Assembly (NCBI RefSeq): GCF_026191635.1
Contig: NZ_JAKRRW010000008.1
Location: 124,001-188,000, forward strand
Length of the DNA stretch: 64,000 bases
Source: Photobacterium obscurum
GTDB lineage: Bacteria; Pseudomonadota; Gammaproteobacteria; Enterobacterales; Vibrionaceae
Reading direction: 5' to 3'
The position numbers and the translations under genes were made by a program. The notes beneath the pieces are model-generated. The model was not told the DNA's origin. It worked only from the letters and a program-made list of their open reading frames with translations, and did not search any database. Shown here piece after piece: positions 55,683 to 64,000 of the stretch. Positions within the stretch are counted from its first letter, which is position 1. Each line of letters starts with the position of its first letter.

Positions 55683-58229
55683 TTAGAACAGCTCGTCGGA
55701 GCTATCCGATTCGAAAATCCCTTCAGAAGCGCCTTCGCCAACCTGCTCTGTTGGTTCGGTACCTTTTTCAAAATACTCAAACATCGAGGTGTAATCGTTA
55801 CGGTTGCTCAGCTTGCCGGTATCGCGGTCAATACGGACTTTGACGATATCAGACGGAAGCTGCTTGCGCTGTACCGGCACATCTTCCAGGGCTTTGCCCA
55901 TAAACGAAACCCAGGCTGGCTGCGCGGTTTTTGCCCCAGCTTCACCGCCAGAAATTTGGTTCTTGTCCAGATTATTGTTCCAGGACGCTTTGCCCAGCTC
56001 ACGGCTATGATCATCGAAACCGACCCAGGAGGTTGCCACAATATTCGGGCCAAATCCTGAGTACCACGCATCTTTCGAGCCATTGGTGGTACCCGTTTTA
56101 CCGCCGACATCACGGCGTTTCAGCACCTGACCACGCCAGCCGGTTCCGTTCCAGCCGCTGCCATGGCGCCAGTCACCACCACCCCAGATGTTGCTTTCTA
56201 GCATTTCGCGGACTAGGAAGGCATTTTGTTCTGAAATAACCTGAGGCGCATAGCGGACCTGCTGTTGATCACTGCTCTCCGAACTGCCTGCATCTCCCAG
56301 CTCCTGCTCGCTGATAGCGATGTCGTTGAGGACTGCGCGGCTAGCCACAACGGCATTCCCCGCTTGCTGTTGGTCGCGCTGACATTCCGTGTTGCAGACA
56401 ATGTTCGGGTTAGCCTGGTAGACCAGGTTGCCGTAAGGGTCTTCAACACGCTCAATGAAGTAGGGCTCGACATAGTAGCCACCATTGGCAAAGACAGAGA
56501 AGCCCTGTGCCATTTCCAGTGGTGTCAGGCTACCAGCCCCAAGGGCAATCGCTTCGGCGCGTGGCAGATCTTTCTTTTTGAAGCCAAAGCGGGTTAGGTA
56601 ATTGATGGATTCATCCAGACCGACACTTTGCAGGACTCGTACTGCCATAACGTTTTTTGATTGTGCCAACCCCAGGCGCAAACGGGTTGGGCCGTTATAG
56701 GTCGGTGGCGAGTTCTTAGGACGCCATGCTGTCCCCATGCTTTTGTCCCAGCGGTTGATCGGTGCATCATTGATCAGGGTCGCCAGGGTCATGCCGGTAT
56801 CTAGCGCCGCCGAATAGATAAATGGCTTGATGCTAGAGCCTACCTGACGGACAGACTGGGTGGCACGGTTAAACTTGCTATGGACAAAGTTGAACCCCCC
56901 CACCATGGCTTTGACTGCACCATTTTGTGGTGATACTGCCACAAAGGCCGTGTTGGCATCAGGCACCTGGCTAAGTACCCACTGTTGGTCTTTTTGCTGT
57001 ACCCAGATTTGCTGGCCGGCAGCTAAAATATCGGTTGCTGCTTTAGGTGCCGGGCCCTGACGGGTATCGGTCACGAACTTGCGCGCCCACTTCATCCCAG
57101 CCCATTCGATGGTGTGCTGTTCGCCGGTTTGGGTCATCACCTGCGCGGTTTTACCGTTGACCCCAGTGACCACGGCGGCACGTAACTCACCATAGCTTGG
57201 CTGTGTTTTCAGGTGCTCGACAATTTTTTGGTTGTCCCATGCTGCTTGCCCAGATTTCCATAGTGTTGTAACCGCGCCTCGGAAACCGTGGCGCTGATCG
57301 TAGCGAAGCAGGTTATTGATGGCGGCCTGTTGCGCAGCCTGCTGCAATTTCGGATCGACCGTTGTGTAAATGCGCATTCCCGAGGTATAGGCATCTTCAC
57401 CATAGCGTTCGACCATCCAGGCACGTGCGCGTTCAGCAAAGTACGGCGCATTGAGCTCAATTTCAGCACCGTGGTAGCGGGCGACAATTGGCTCCGAACG
57501 GGCCTGATCCAACTCAGTCTGGGTAATATAGCCTTCGGCAAACAGACGACTTAGTACCACATTGCGGCGTGTGGTTGCACGGTCCAATGAATAAAGCGGG
57601 TTCATGGTCGAAGGTGCTTTCGGCAAACCGGCGATGACCGCAATTTCACTTAATGTCAGTTGGCTGACCTCTTTGCCGAAATAGACTTGGGCGGCCGCAC
57701 CGACACCGTATGAACGGTAGCCGAGGTAAATTTTATTCAGGTAAAGCTCAAGAATATCTTCTTTGCTCAGCAGTTGCTCGATATGGATAGCAATAAAAAT
57801 CTCTTTGATTTTACGCATTATTTTCTTCTCGTTGGAGAGGAAGAAATTTCGTGCAAGCTGCTGGGTAATGGTACTGGCCCCTTGTTTGGCAGAGCCGGAT
57901 GTCGCCACGACAAAAGCGGCGCGGGCAATACCGATTGGGTCAATACCTGGGTGGTCGTAGTAACGGCTATCTTCGGTCGCAATGACGGCATTGATCATTT
58001 GCGGTGGGATATCGTCGAGTGCCAGCGGGATACGACGTTTTTCACCGAACTGTGAAATCAGCTGGCCGTCGGCGCTGAAAACCTGCATAGGTGTCTGTAA
58101 TTCGACATTTTTTAGTGTTGCAACATCTGGGAGTTCTGGCTTTACGTAGAGGTAAAAACCAAAGATTGTACTGACTCCAAGAATCATGCAAATCATTGCA
58201 AGGATAAGTAATCGCTTTATGAACTTCAC
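55683..58229 (-). CDS. mrcA: Penicillin-binding protein 1A
   Basis: 848 residues, a bifunctional class A PBP. Membrane anchor about 7-27. Glycosyltransferase GT51 domain (about 50-230) with VIATEDSRYYDHPGIDP (catalytic Glu), QGASTITQQLARNFFL and KIKEIFIAIHIEQLLSKEDI. An OB-fold insert follows (about 310-420). The transpeptidase domain has the active serine in GSSIKPFIYS (S465), SKN at about 528, and GKTGTT at about 709. It makes and cross-links septal and lateral murein. It is divergent from pilM, as in E. coli and Vibrio. Confidence 0.96.
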   Translation of the reverse strand: MKFIKRLLILAMICMILGVSTIFGFYLYVKPELPDVATLKNVELQTPMQVFSADGQLISQFGEKRRIPLALDDIPPQMINAVIATEDSRYYDHPGIDPIGIARAAFVVATSGSAKQGASTITQQLARNFFLSNEKKIMRKIKEIFIAIHIEQLLSKEDILELYLNKIYLGYRSYGVGAAAQVYFGKEVSQLTLSEIAVIAGLPKAPSTMNPLYSLDRATTRRNVVLSRLFAEGYITQTELDQARSEPIVARYHGAEIELNAPYFAERARAWMVERYGEDAYTSGMRIYTTVDPKLQQAAQQAAINNLLRYDQRHGFRGAVTTLWKSGQAAWDNQKIVEHLKTQPSYGELRAAVVTGVNGKTAQVMTQTGEQHTIEWAGMKWARKFVTDTRQGPAPKAATDILAAGQQIWVQQKDQQWVLSQVPDANTAFVAVSPQNGAVKAMVGGFNFVHSKFNRATQSVRQVGSSIKPFIYSAALDTGMTLATLINDAPINRWDKSMGTAWRPKNSPPTYNGPTRLRLGLAQSKNVMAVRVLQSVGLDESINYLTRFGFKKKDLPRAEAIALGAGSLTPLEMAQGFSVFANGGYYVEPYFIERVEDPYGNLVYQANPNIVCNTECQRDQQQAGNAVVASRAVLNDIAISEQELGDAGSSESSDQQQVRYAPQVISEQNAFLVREMLESNIWGGGDWRHGSGWNGTGWRGQVLKRRDVGGKTGTTNGSKDAWYSGFGPNIVATSWVGFDDHSRELGKASWNNNLDKNQISGGEAGAKTAQPAWVSFMGKALEDVPVQRKQLPSDIVKVRIDRDTGKLSNRNDYTSMFEYFEKGTEPTEQVGEGASEGIFESDSSDELF

Positions 58230-58374
58230 TTGAGAATTCCCGTTACACCATCAATCGGCCGTTCAATATATTTCAACCAATAGTATAAAGATAACTTAAA
58301 TAAAATTAACGCCATAGGCTGGTGTTTGTTTTAAAAATATTTTGCTTTTCCGTTACGAGGGAGCATAGCACGGT

Positions 58375-59385
58375 ATGTTTCGGAACCCACGAATAATTGG
58401 GATAGATATTGGTCATCATAGCGTTAAAGCGGTCGTGCTGAGTCAAAATAAAGAACAATTAGAACTGACTGCATTTGCTGAAATTGTATTGCCTTCATCG
58501 GTGATCAATGAACAGCATAGCGTGAATACATCTGCCTTGTTGTCAGCAATACGTAAATTAAAAAAGAGTTTGCCGTTTAACGCCAAAACAGTGGCACTAG
58601 CCTTACCTGACAGTGCTGTTATCAGCAAAGTCATTCAGCTTGATACCAATTTGAGTGATGAAGAAGCCGAGTTTGCGGTTGCTCAGGCGCTAAGTGCATC
58701 GTCGCCATTTCCGGTTGAAGAGCTAAGGCTGGATTTCTTCCCGCTGTCGTCCGACTCCTTCACGGAGCCGACGATGACTGCCCCGTATCAGATTTTTGCA
58801 ACTCGAAAAGACACCATTGATAGCCGGATTGAGGCGGTAAAAAAGGCCGGCTTGACACCGAAGGTCATGGAACTGCAGACCCATGCTCTGTTGTGGCTGG
58901 CCGAGCATGCCGCCGAACAAAGTGCTATGCAGGACCAATGGGGGCTGGTCGACATTGGCAAGCGGCATACCGAGTTTAGTGTCAAACCGTCGGGCGCGGC
59001 GGCTTACCACCGTGAGATAGCATTTGGTACCCGGCAACTTCGTGCTAATAGCTTTGATGATAGCGAAAGCATGCAGGTGTTTTCGCCGACCCCCGATCAG
59101 GCTGAAGCATTCACCAAGCAATTGGCCGATCAGCTAAAGCGTCAGTTCCAGCTGTATAACTCGACCCACCCGCGTTCTGTCTTGAAAGGCATTTGGCTGT
59201 GCGGCGGCAGCCAGCATGTTGTGCTGGATGACCTGCTTACCCGGCTGCTCAGTATTGAAGTGCAGTGGATGAATCCGTTCAGCTACTTTCCGTGTAGTAA
59301 AAAGTTGGACGAGATAGCCAGCAATAGCTTTTACAGCCAGTATGCGGTCGCGACCGGGCTTGCAATTCGAGGAGCGGCAGAATGA
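58375..59385 (+). CDS. pilM: Type IV pilus assembly ATPase-like protein PilM
   Basis: 336 residues with an actin/FtsA-like fold. The N-terminus IIGIDIGHHSVKAVVLS is the phosphate-1 motif, and WGLVDIGKRHTEFSV near residue 200 is phosphate-2. PilM is cytosolic and binds the short cytoplasmic tail of PilN, linking the inner-membrane alignment complex to the pilus motor. It overlaps pilN by 4 bp (ATGA). In vibrios the cluster serves competence and MSHA/chitin-type pili assembly. Confidence 0.92.
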   Translation: MFRNPRIIGIDIGHHSVKAVVLSQNKEQLELTAFAEIVLPSSVINEQHSVNTSALLSAIRKLKKSLPFNAKTVALALPDSAVISKVIQLDTNLSDEEAEFAVAQALSASSPFPVEELRLDFFPLSSDSFTEPTMTAPYQIFATRKDTIDSRIEAVKKAGLTPKVMELQTHALLWLAEHAAEQSAMQDQWGLVDIGKRHTEFSVKPSGAAAYHREIAFGTRQLRANSFDDSESMQVFSPTPDQAEAFTKQLADQLKRQFQLYNSTHPRSVLKGIWLCGGSQHVVLDDLLTRLLSIEVQWMNPFSYFPCSKKLDEIASNSFYSQYAVATGLAIRGAAE

Positions 59386-59981
59386 TTGAAAAATTAAATC
59401 TGCTGCCCTGGCGAGAGGAAAGACGTAAGCAACATAAGCAACGTTTCATTGTCATGCTGGGGGCCGCGGTGATTGTCGTTGCTGCGGTGCAATGGCTGGC
59501 GGCAAGCTATATCGAGCAGCAAAAATATATTCAGCAGACCCGAAACCAGCAACTACGGCAAGAAATCTCGGCACTGGAGCGTCAGTTGGCTTTATTGCCT
59601 GAGCTTGATCGGCAGCGCGATGCTTTGAACAGGCGGCTTGGGGTCATTGCGGATATTCAGAAGGAGCGAAACCGGGTTACTCATTTGCTGAGCATGCTGC
59701 CGGGGATCGTGCCTCAAGGGGTCTACCTCGACAATATCTCGATGAAGTCTGCCCGGATATCGGTCAATGGTACCGGAGACTCGAATGGCCGACTGGCGAC
59801 CTTACTATCGAATGCTGAAATGTCTGCCTGGCTGAAAGATGTTGCCATGCACTCTATCGTCGCAACAAAAGGTGATAAAAAGCAGGATCAGACCCAGTTT
59901 AAAGCCTCATTCACCATGAAGCATCCCGAAGAACCGGCACAAGATGTTGCCGTAAAGAACAAGGAGAGCAGCCGTGAGTGA
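59382..59981 (+). CDS. pilN: Type IV pilus inner-membrane protein PilN
   Basis: 199 residues. The cytoplasmic N-terminus IEKLNLLPWREERRKQ contains the conserved N-L-L-P-W-R that docks in PilM. One membrane segment lies at about 25-43, followed by a coiled coil and a periplasmic ferredoxin-like domain (about 110-185). It pairs with PilO. It overlaps pilM by 4 bp and pilO by 8 bp, so the operon is tightly coupled. Confidence 0.9.
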   Translation: MIEKLNLLPWREERRKQHKQRFIVMLGAAVIVVAAVQWLAASYIEQQKYIQQTRNQQLRQEISALERQLALLPELDRQRDALNRRLGVIADIQKERNRVTHLLSMLPGIVPQGVYLDNISMKSARISVNGTGDSNGRLATLLSNAEMSAWLKDVAMHSIVATKGDKKQDQTQFKASFTMKHPEEPAQDVAVKNKESSRE

Positions 59982-60576
59982 CTGGCAGGATTTGGAACTA
60001 GATGAAATCACGGAATGGCCCGTTGTTCCCCAGAGTGTTGTGGTCATACTGCTGGCGTTGATTTTGGGGGCGGCAGGTTGTTGGTACTGGCTGATCCCGT
60101 TGCAGGATGAGCTTGCGGACCTCAAGCAAACGGAATCAGAGCTACGCACCCAGGTTATACGACGAGCCAGCCAAGTGGCTGCCTTGCCGACGGTCAGGTT
60201 GCAGGTTGAAGAACTTAAAGATCGCTATCAACACGTTATTGAGCAACTGCCTGAGGAAAAAGAGCTGGCCAGTCTGCTTTCTGGGGTCAATGACATTGGG
60301 ATCCGTAATGGTTTGGAATTTCAGCGTATTGAGTGGGCGCCGCGAGTTGAGCAGCCGCTGTACTATGAACTGCCCATTAATATCGCCCTCACTGGTCGCT
60401 ATGAGGATATCGGCAAGTTTGCGGCGGCGGTCGCGAAGTTGTCGCGGATTGTGACCCTCAATGATTTCGATTTGAAGTTGTTGGAGCAGAGCCAGCCGCA
60501 GGAGACCCTGTCGCTGAAAGTTTCGGCCAGTACCTATCGATTTAAGGCGCCAAAGTCGCAAATAAAGGGGGAATAG
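59974..60576 (+). CDS. pilO: Type IV pilus inner-membrane protein PilO
   Basis: 200 residues. Short cytoplasmic start, membrane segment about 20-42 (VVVILLALILGAAGCWYW), coiled coil (about 45-100, ELADLKQTESELRTQ) and a periplasmic domain with NGLEFQRIEWAP and LPINIALTGRYEDIGKFAA. PilO dimerises with PilN and contacts PilP. Assignment rests on this layout and gene order. Confidence 0.9.
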   Translation: MSDWQDLELDEITEWPVVPQSVVVILLALILGAAGCWYWLIPLQDELADLKQTESELRTQVIRRASQVAALPTVRLQVEELKDRYQHVIEQLPEEKELASLLSGVNDIGIRNGLEFQRIEWAPRVEQPLYYELPINIALTGRYEDIGKFAAAVAKLSRIVTLNDFDLKLLEQSQPQETLSLKVSASTYRFKAPKSQIKGE

Positions 60577-60577
60577 C

Positions 60578-61108
60578 ATGAAAATGGTTTGGCTTATTGC
60601 CCCCGTCTGTATGTTGATGCTTGGCTGCCGGGCAAATGAAGATTCCATCCAAGGCTTTATCGGCCAGGCTCATGACGAAGCCCTGGCAGAGGTTGCTCCG
60701 TTGCAGGAGCAGTATAAGTTTGTTGCTGATGAGTTTGTCATGACCAGCCCCCGGGTACCTTTTATCCGTCCCCGCCCGGAGCTGGCTGAAAGTGAGCCGG
60801 AGACGGCAAAAGCATGCTGGCAGCCGGATGTTCGTCAGGTAAGAGGTCCTCTGGAAAGTTATCCACTCGTCCAGCTGAGTATGAAAGGTGTGCTGGGAGA
60901 TGGGAACCAGTTATGGGCGCTCATCTATACCCCCGAAGGTAAGTTAGTGAAGATCCGAGAGGGCTATTATCTCGGGCTTAATCACGGCAGAGTCCTGCAG
61001 GTGAGTCCGAAAAGTATCGAGATAGAAGAAATTTTGCCTGATGGTGTCGGTTGCTGGTTGAAAAGACCGATTAAATTGACGTTAGTCACCACAGACTCAG
61101 CAGTATAA
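60578..61108 (+). CDS. pilP: Type IV pilus lipoprotein PilP
   Basis: 176 residues. Lipoprotein signal with lipobox LMLGC (Cys19, APVCMLMLGCRAN). The low-complexity middle leads to the conserved HR domain: VRGPLESYPLVQLSMKGVLG, LWALIYTPEGKLVKIREGYYLGLNHGRVL (about 88-140). PilP bridges the PilN/PilO complex and the secretin PilQ. It starts 1 bp after the pilO stop. Confidence 0.92.
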   Translation: MKMVWLIAPVCMLMLGCRANEDSIQGFIGQAHDEALAEVAPLQEQYKFVADEFVMTSPRVPFIRPRPELAESEPETAKACWQPDVRQVRGPLESYPLVQLSMKGVLGDGNQLWALIYTPEGKLVKIREGYYLGLNHGRVLQVSPKSIEIEEILPDGVGCWLKRPIKLTLVTTDSAV

Positions 61109-61126
61109 GAAGGAAGAGACAAAAAG

Positions 61127-62842
61127 ATGAAAAGGAACTTTCCGGCGCTAAACACAGTGCAGTCTGTGTGCTTACTTGTTCTCTGTTTGCTTATGAGCTC
61201 GATGGCCTTTTCGGTCGCGGCATCCGCTGTGGTGGATAATCAGGTTACCAAGATTGACTTTAAACGTAATCAAAAAGGGCAGGGGGTACTTAGCGTTGAC
61301 TTGGCCAGGGCGCAGTCTTTGGTTGATATGCGTAAGTCGGGCAAGCAGCTGTATATCGATATTATTGATACCGCAATTAGTGATGAGATGTTGTATGTCT
61401 TGGATGTGGTTGATTTTGGCACCAATGTTAACTCGGTCGAAACGTTCAGCATGGAAAAAGGCGCCCGGCTTATCCTTAATATGGCTGAGCCGTTTACCTA
61501 CGGCTATACCCTTAAAGGGACGCGCTTCAATGTGATGGTGAACGGGTCTAGCGCGAGCATCGAAGCTGGCCAGAGTGAACAAGTGACCTACAAAGGCAAG
61601 CCCATTTCGATTAACTTCCAGGATGTTCCGGTTCGGAACGTATTACAGCTGATCGCAGAATATAATGATTTTAATCTCGTGGTTTCCGATACCGTGCAGG
61701 GCAATGTGACACTTCGCTTGGATGATGTTCCGTGGCCCCAGGTGCTCGACATTATAATGCAGGCAAAAGGGTTGGATAAGCGAGTCCAGGGTACCGTGGT
61801 CCTGATCGCCCCGAAGCAAGAACTGGCCCAGAGCGAGCAAAAGGCGCTCGAGGCAAAACGTAAAGAAGAGGAGTTAGCCTCGTTGCGTTCAGAAATCCTC
61901 CAGGTAAATTACGCAAAAGCGACGGATCTGGCGGATCTGCTTCAGGGGGCCACTGACGGTATCAGTATGCTTTCTGAACGCGGTTCACTACACGTCGATG
62001 CCAGAACTAATTCGCTGATTGTCAACGATCTTCCTGAGAGTATTGCGAATGTCAGAGATATCGTTTCGGCGTTGGATATTCCTGTGAAGCAAGTGCATAT
62101 TGAAGCGCGAATTGTCACGGTGAACGAAGGCGATATAGACGAGCTCGGGGTTCGCTGGGGGATCCTCAGCAGCAGCGGGAATAACACGGTCGGGGGCTCA
62201 ATCGAGAGTAACTTAAATTCCGTGGGTATGCTGGAAGATGATGCGACAGTGGATGACTTTCTTAATGTGAATCTGGCGGCAACCCAGGCAGGTGCATCTA
62301 GCATCGCCTTTCAGGTGGCCAAGCTGGGCGACATTTTACTGGATCTTGAATTGTCAGCCCTGCAGGCCGAGCAGAAGGCGGAAATCATATCGAGCCCCCG
62401 TTTGGTAACCACCAATAAACAAACGGCTTATATCGAGCAGGGAACAGAGATCCCCTATCTGGAAGCGGCTTCTAGTGGGGCGGTTTCGGTTGGTTTCAAG
62501 AAGGCGGTACTGAGCTTGATGGTGACGCCGCAAATTACGCCGGACGATAAGTTAGTGCTCGATCTGGTGGTGACGCAGGATAAACCCGGACAGGTTGTCA
62601 ATACCGGAACCGGCGAGGCCGTTGCCATTGATACCCAGCGGATCGGTACTCAGGTACTGGTCGAGAATGGGGAAACGGTGGTGCTGGGCGGGATTTACCA
62701 GCATCAGGTCGATAACTCTGTGGAGAAAGTGCCGTTACTGGGCGATCTGCCGGTATTGGGGGCATTGTTTCGTCATAAGCTAGAAAAACTGGCCAAGCGT
62801 GAGTTGCTGATTTTCGTGACGCCGAAGATAGTATTGCAGTAA
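61127..62842 (+). CDS. pilQ: Type IV pilus secretin PilQ
   Basis: 571 residues. Signal peptide (about 1-33), one AMIN domain (about 40-130, a short set compared with the two in Pseudomonas), STN/N0 domain (about 150-215, INFQDVPVRNVLQLIAEYND), N1 domain (about 240-310, LQVNYAKATDLADLLQG) and the secretin core (about 330-571). The core has AEIISSPRLVTTNKQTAYIEQ and the C-terminal VPLLGDLPVLGALFRH signature. It forms the outer-membrane pore for the pilus. It is last in pilMNOPQ. Confidence 0.95.
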   Translation: MKRNFPALNTVQSVCLLVLCLLMSSMAFSVAASAVVDNQVTKIDFKRNQKGQGVLSVDLARAQSLVDMRKSGKQLYIDIIDTAISDEMLYVLDVVDFGTNVNSVETFSMEKGARLILNMAEPFTYGYTLKGTRFNVMVNGSSASIEAGQSEQVTYKGKPISINFQDVPVRNVLQLIAEYNDFNLVVSDTVQGNVTLRLDDVPWPQVLDIIMQAKGLDKRVQGTVVLIAPKQELAQSEQKALEAKRKEEELASLRSEILQVNYAKATDLADLLQGATDGISMLSERGSLHVDARTNSLIVNDLPESIANVRDIVSALDIPVKQVHIEARIVTVNEGDIDELGVRWGILSSSGNNTVGGSIESNLNSVGMLEDDATVDDFLNVNLAATQAGASSIAFQVAKLGDILLDLELSALQAEQKAEIISSPRLVTTNKQTAYIEQGTEIPYLEAASSGAVSVGFKKAVLSLMVTPQITPDDKLVLDLVVTQDKPGQVVNTGTGEAVAIDTQRIGTQVLVENGETVVLGGIYQHQVDNSVEKVPLLGDLPVLGALFRHKLEKLAKRELLIFVTPKIVLQ

Positions 62843-63170
62843 TTGCGCATCTTTTGTCATTGCTGGCGTATCAGTTAACACCACCTGCCAAGTTATCGCG
62901 ATTTCTGTGTTGGTGGTGTTAAGTTGTTGTGTTTGTTGCAAACTTTTCCGGTTGGCGATAGCGTGAGGAGGCATTGTTTGATGCTTGGTCTCGTCTCAAC
63001 GGTAATTAAATTGGCAATGAATCACTCTAGCTATTGCCAAACGATATCGAGTCCTGAGATAATTTTCGGTCTTATCACGAATTAAATGTGAGGAAGTTGG
63101 CGCCTCGGGCTTATTTATAGATAGCCTGCGGGCGGTGTCGTTTTATTAACCGCGCGTAAAATTGCTAAAA
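62843..63170. other. Intergenic region pilQ/aroK with a long inverted repeat
   Basis: TTAACACCACC (62875-62885) and GGTGGTGTTAA (62912-62922) form a perfect 11-bp stem around a 26-nt loop, 33 bp after the pilQ stop. What follows is GT-rich, not a T-run. The rest should hold the aroK promoter. No small gene was found. Confidence 0.5.
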
Positions 63171-63689
63171 ATGGCTGAAAAACGAAATATTTTCCTAGTC
63201 GGCCCAATGGGTGCCGGCAAAAGCACTATTGGTAGACACCTTGCTCAGCAGCTACATATGGAATTCTTTGACTCTGATTCTGTCATTGAAGAACGTACTG
63301 GAGCCGATATCAGCTGGGTATTTGATGTTGAAGGTGAAGACGGGTTCCGTGTTCGCGAAGAGAACGTGATCGATGATCTGACCCAGGAACAAGGTATTGT
63401 TCTTGCGACAGGTGGTGGTTCTGTTAAAAGTAAAGATAACCGCAACCGCCTTTCTGCTCGCGGTATCGTGGTGTACCTTGAAACTACCATTGAAAAACAA
63501 TTAGCCCGTACTCAGCGTGACAAAAAGCGTCCTCTGCTACAAACAGATACGCCACGTGAAGTACTTGAAGCGCTTGCCGAAGAGCGAAACCCTTTGTATG
63601 AAGAGGTTGCAGACTACGTAGTACGCACTGATGATCAGAGCGCTAAGGTAGTGGCAAACCAAATCATCAAGATGCTTGAAGAGCGTTAA
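63171..63689 (+). CDS. aroK: Shikimate kinase I
   Basis: 172 residues from ATG 63171 ([21 protein letters not shown]), matching the E. coli AroK start. A TTG three codons earlier is in frame but unneeded. It phosphorylates shikimate in aromatic amino-acid synthesis. Walker A is GPMGAGKST, the shikimate-binding Asp is in [16 protein letters not shown], and ATGGGSVKS and the lid RDKKRPLL are present. pilMNOPQ-aroK-aroB order is conserved in gammaproteobacteria. Confidence 0.96.
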   Translation: MAEKRNIFLVGPMGAGKSTIGRHLAQQLHMEFFDSDSVIEERTGADISWVFDVEGEDGFRVREENVIDDLTQEQGIVLATGGGSVKSKDNRNRLSARGIVVYLETTIEKQLARTQRDKKRPLLQTDTPREVLEALAEERNPLYEEVADYVVRTDDQSAKVVANQIIKMLEER

Positions 63690-63708
63690 TAACCAAGAGA
63701 AGCTGACC

Positions 63709-64000
63709 ATGGAACGGATCAACGTCAAGTTAGGTGACAGAAGCTACCCAATCTCAATCGGCGCCGAGTTGTTTAATGACCCGGCGTTGTTTTCATCTGC
63801 TATCAGTGCGGGTCGACGTGTTGTCGTGGTCAGTAATGAAACGGTGGCGCCGTTGTATGCCGATAAGGTAATGGCGACCATCCGCTCACTGCAATGTGAT
63901 GTTGCATTGTTATCATTGCCTGACGGCGAGCAATACAAAACCCTTGAGACCTTTAATCAGATCATGACGTTTTTACTCGATGGTAATTACGGTCGTGACG
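63709..64000 (+). CDS. aroB: 3-dehydroquinate synthase, N-terminal part
   Basis: Starts at ATG 63709, 19 bp after aroK, and runs off the window, so only about 97 of roughly 360 residues are present. MERINVKLGDRSYPISIGAEL is typical of AroB, followed by the NAD-binding strand RRVVVVSNETVAPLYADKV and LPDGEQYKTLETFNQI. It cyclises DAHP to 3-dehydroquinate, two steps before shikimate, and is cotranscribed with aroK. Confidence 0.94.
   Translation, partial: MERINVKLGDRSYPISIGAELFNDPALFSSAISAGRRVVVVSNETVAPLYADKVMATIRSLQCDVALLSLPDGEQYKTLETFNQIMTFLLDGNYGRD

Overview
The window is a stretch of ordinary chromosome from a gammaproteobacterium of the family Vibrionaceae. The evidence is an AphA-type PadR regulator, an argininosuccinate lyase fused to an N-acetyltransferase, a type IV pilus pilMNOPQ cluster ahead of aroKB, and gene orders shared with Vibrio, Photobacterium and, in part, E. 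coli. Base composition is near balanced, so a Photobacterium/Grimontia/Enterovibrio-like member is plausible, but genus cannot be fixed from sequence alone. No rRNA, tRNA, CRISPR, prophage or complete insertion sequence was seen.

Layout. 1-5717 (minus): lipopolysaccharide core, O-antigen ligation and lipid A acylation (partial LPS gene, waaF, GT4, waaL-type ligase, lpxM, hldD). 5831-13947: a TetR regulator, gpmI-envC-yibQ (minus), yibN, secB-gpsA, cysE and trmL. 14048-16858: the Cpx envelope-stress system with cpxP opposite. 17417-23136: pfkA, tpiA, an orphan tautomerase, a DUF3135 gene, an Fe-S-type regulator with fpr, and glpX. 23350-34693: glpFK, zapB, rraA, menA, hslVU, ftsN, cytR and priA, an order close to that of E. 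coli. 34940-42119: rpmE, maeB and methionine genes (metJ / metBL / metF). 42199-45835: aphA and ppc. 46335-51513: a putative arginine leader peptide followed by argC, argB, argG and argH(A). 51580-55595: a DUF3624 gene, a MITE-like element, a dihydrolipoamide-dehydrogenase-like flavoprotein, a peroxiredoxin-glutaredoxin and oxyR. 55683-64000: mrcA, pilMNOPQ, aroK and the start of aroB.

How the genes work together. Several regulons show both regulator and operator: CpxR sites before cpxP, MetJ boxes before metB and metF, an OxyR-type site between oxyR and the peroxidase gene, GlpR-like palindromes before glpF, and a heat-shock promoter with a 5' hairpin before hslVU. The most interesting unexplained items are: (i) a 15-codon ORF before argC ending in three Arg codons, with two mutually exclusive RNA stems around it; (ii) a perfect three-way-junction RNA in the pfkA leader; (iii) a minus-strand intrinsic terminator with no gene in front of it between zapB and glpF, implying a small RNA; (iv) a 264-bp MITE-like element with a 5-bp target duplication, inserted between a gene and its terminator.
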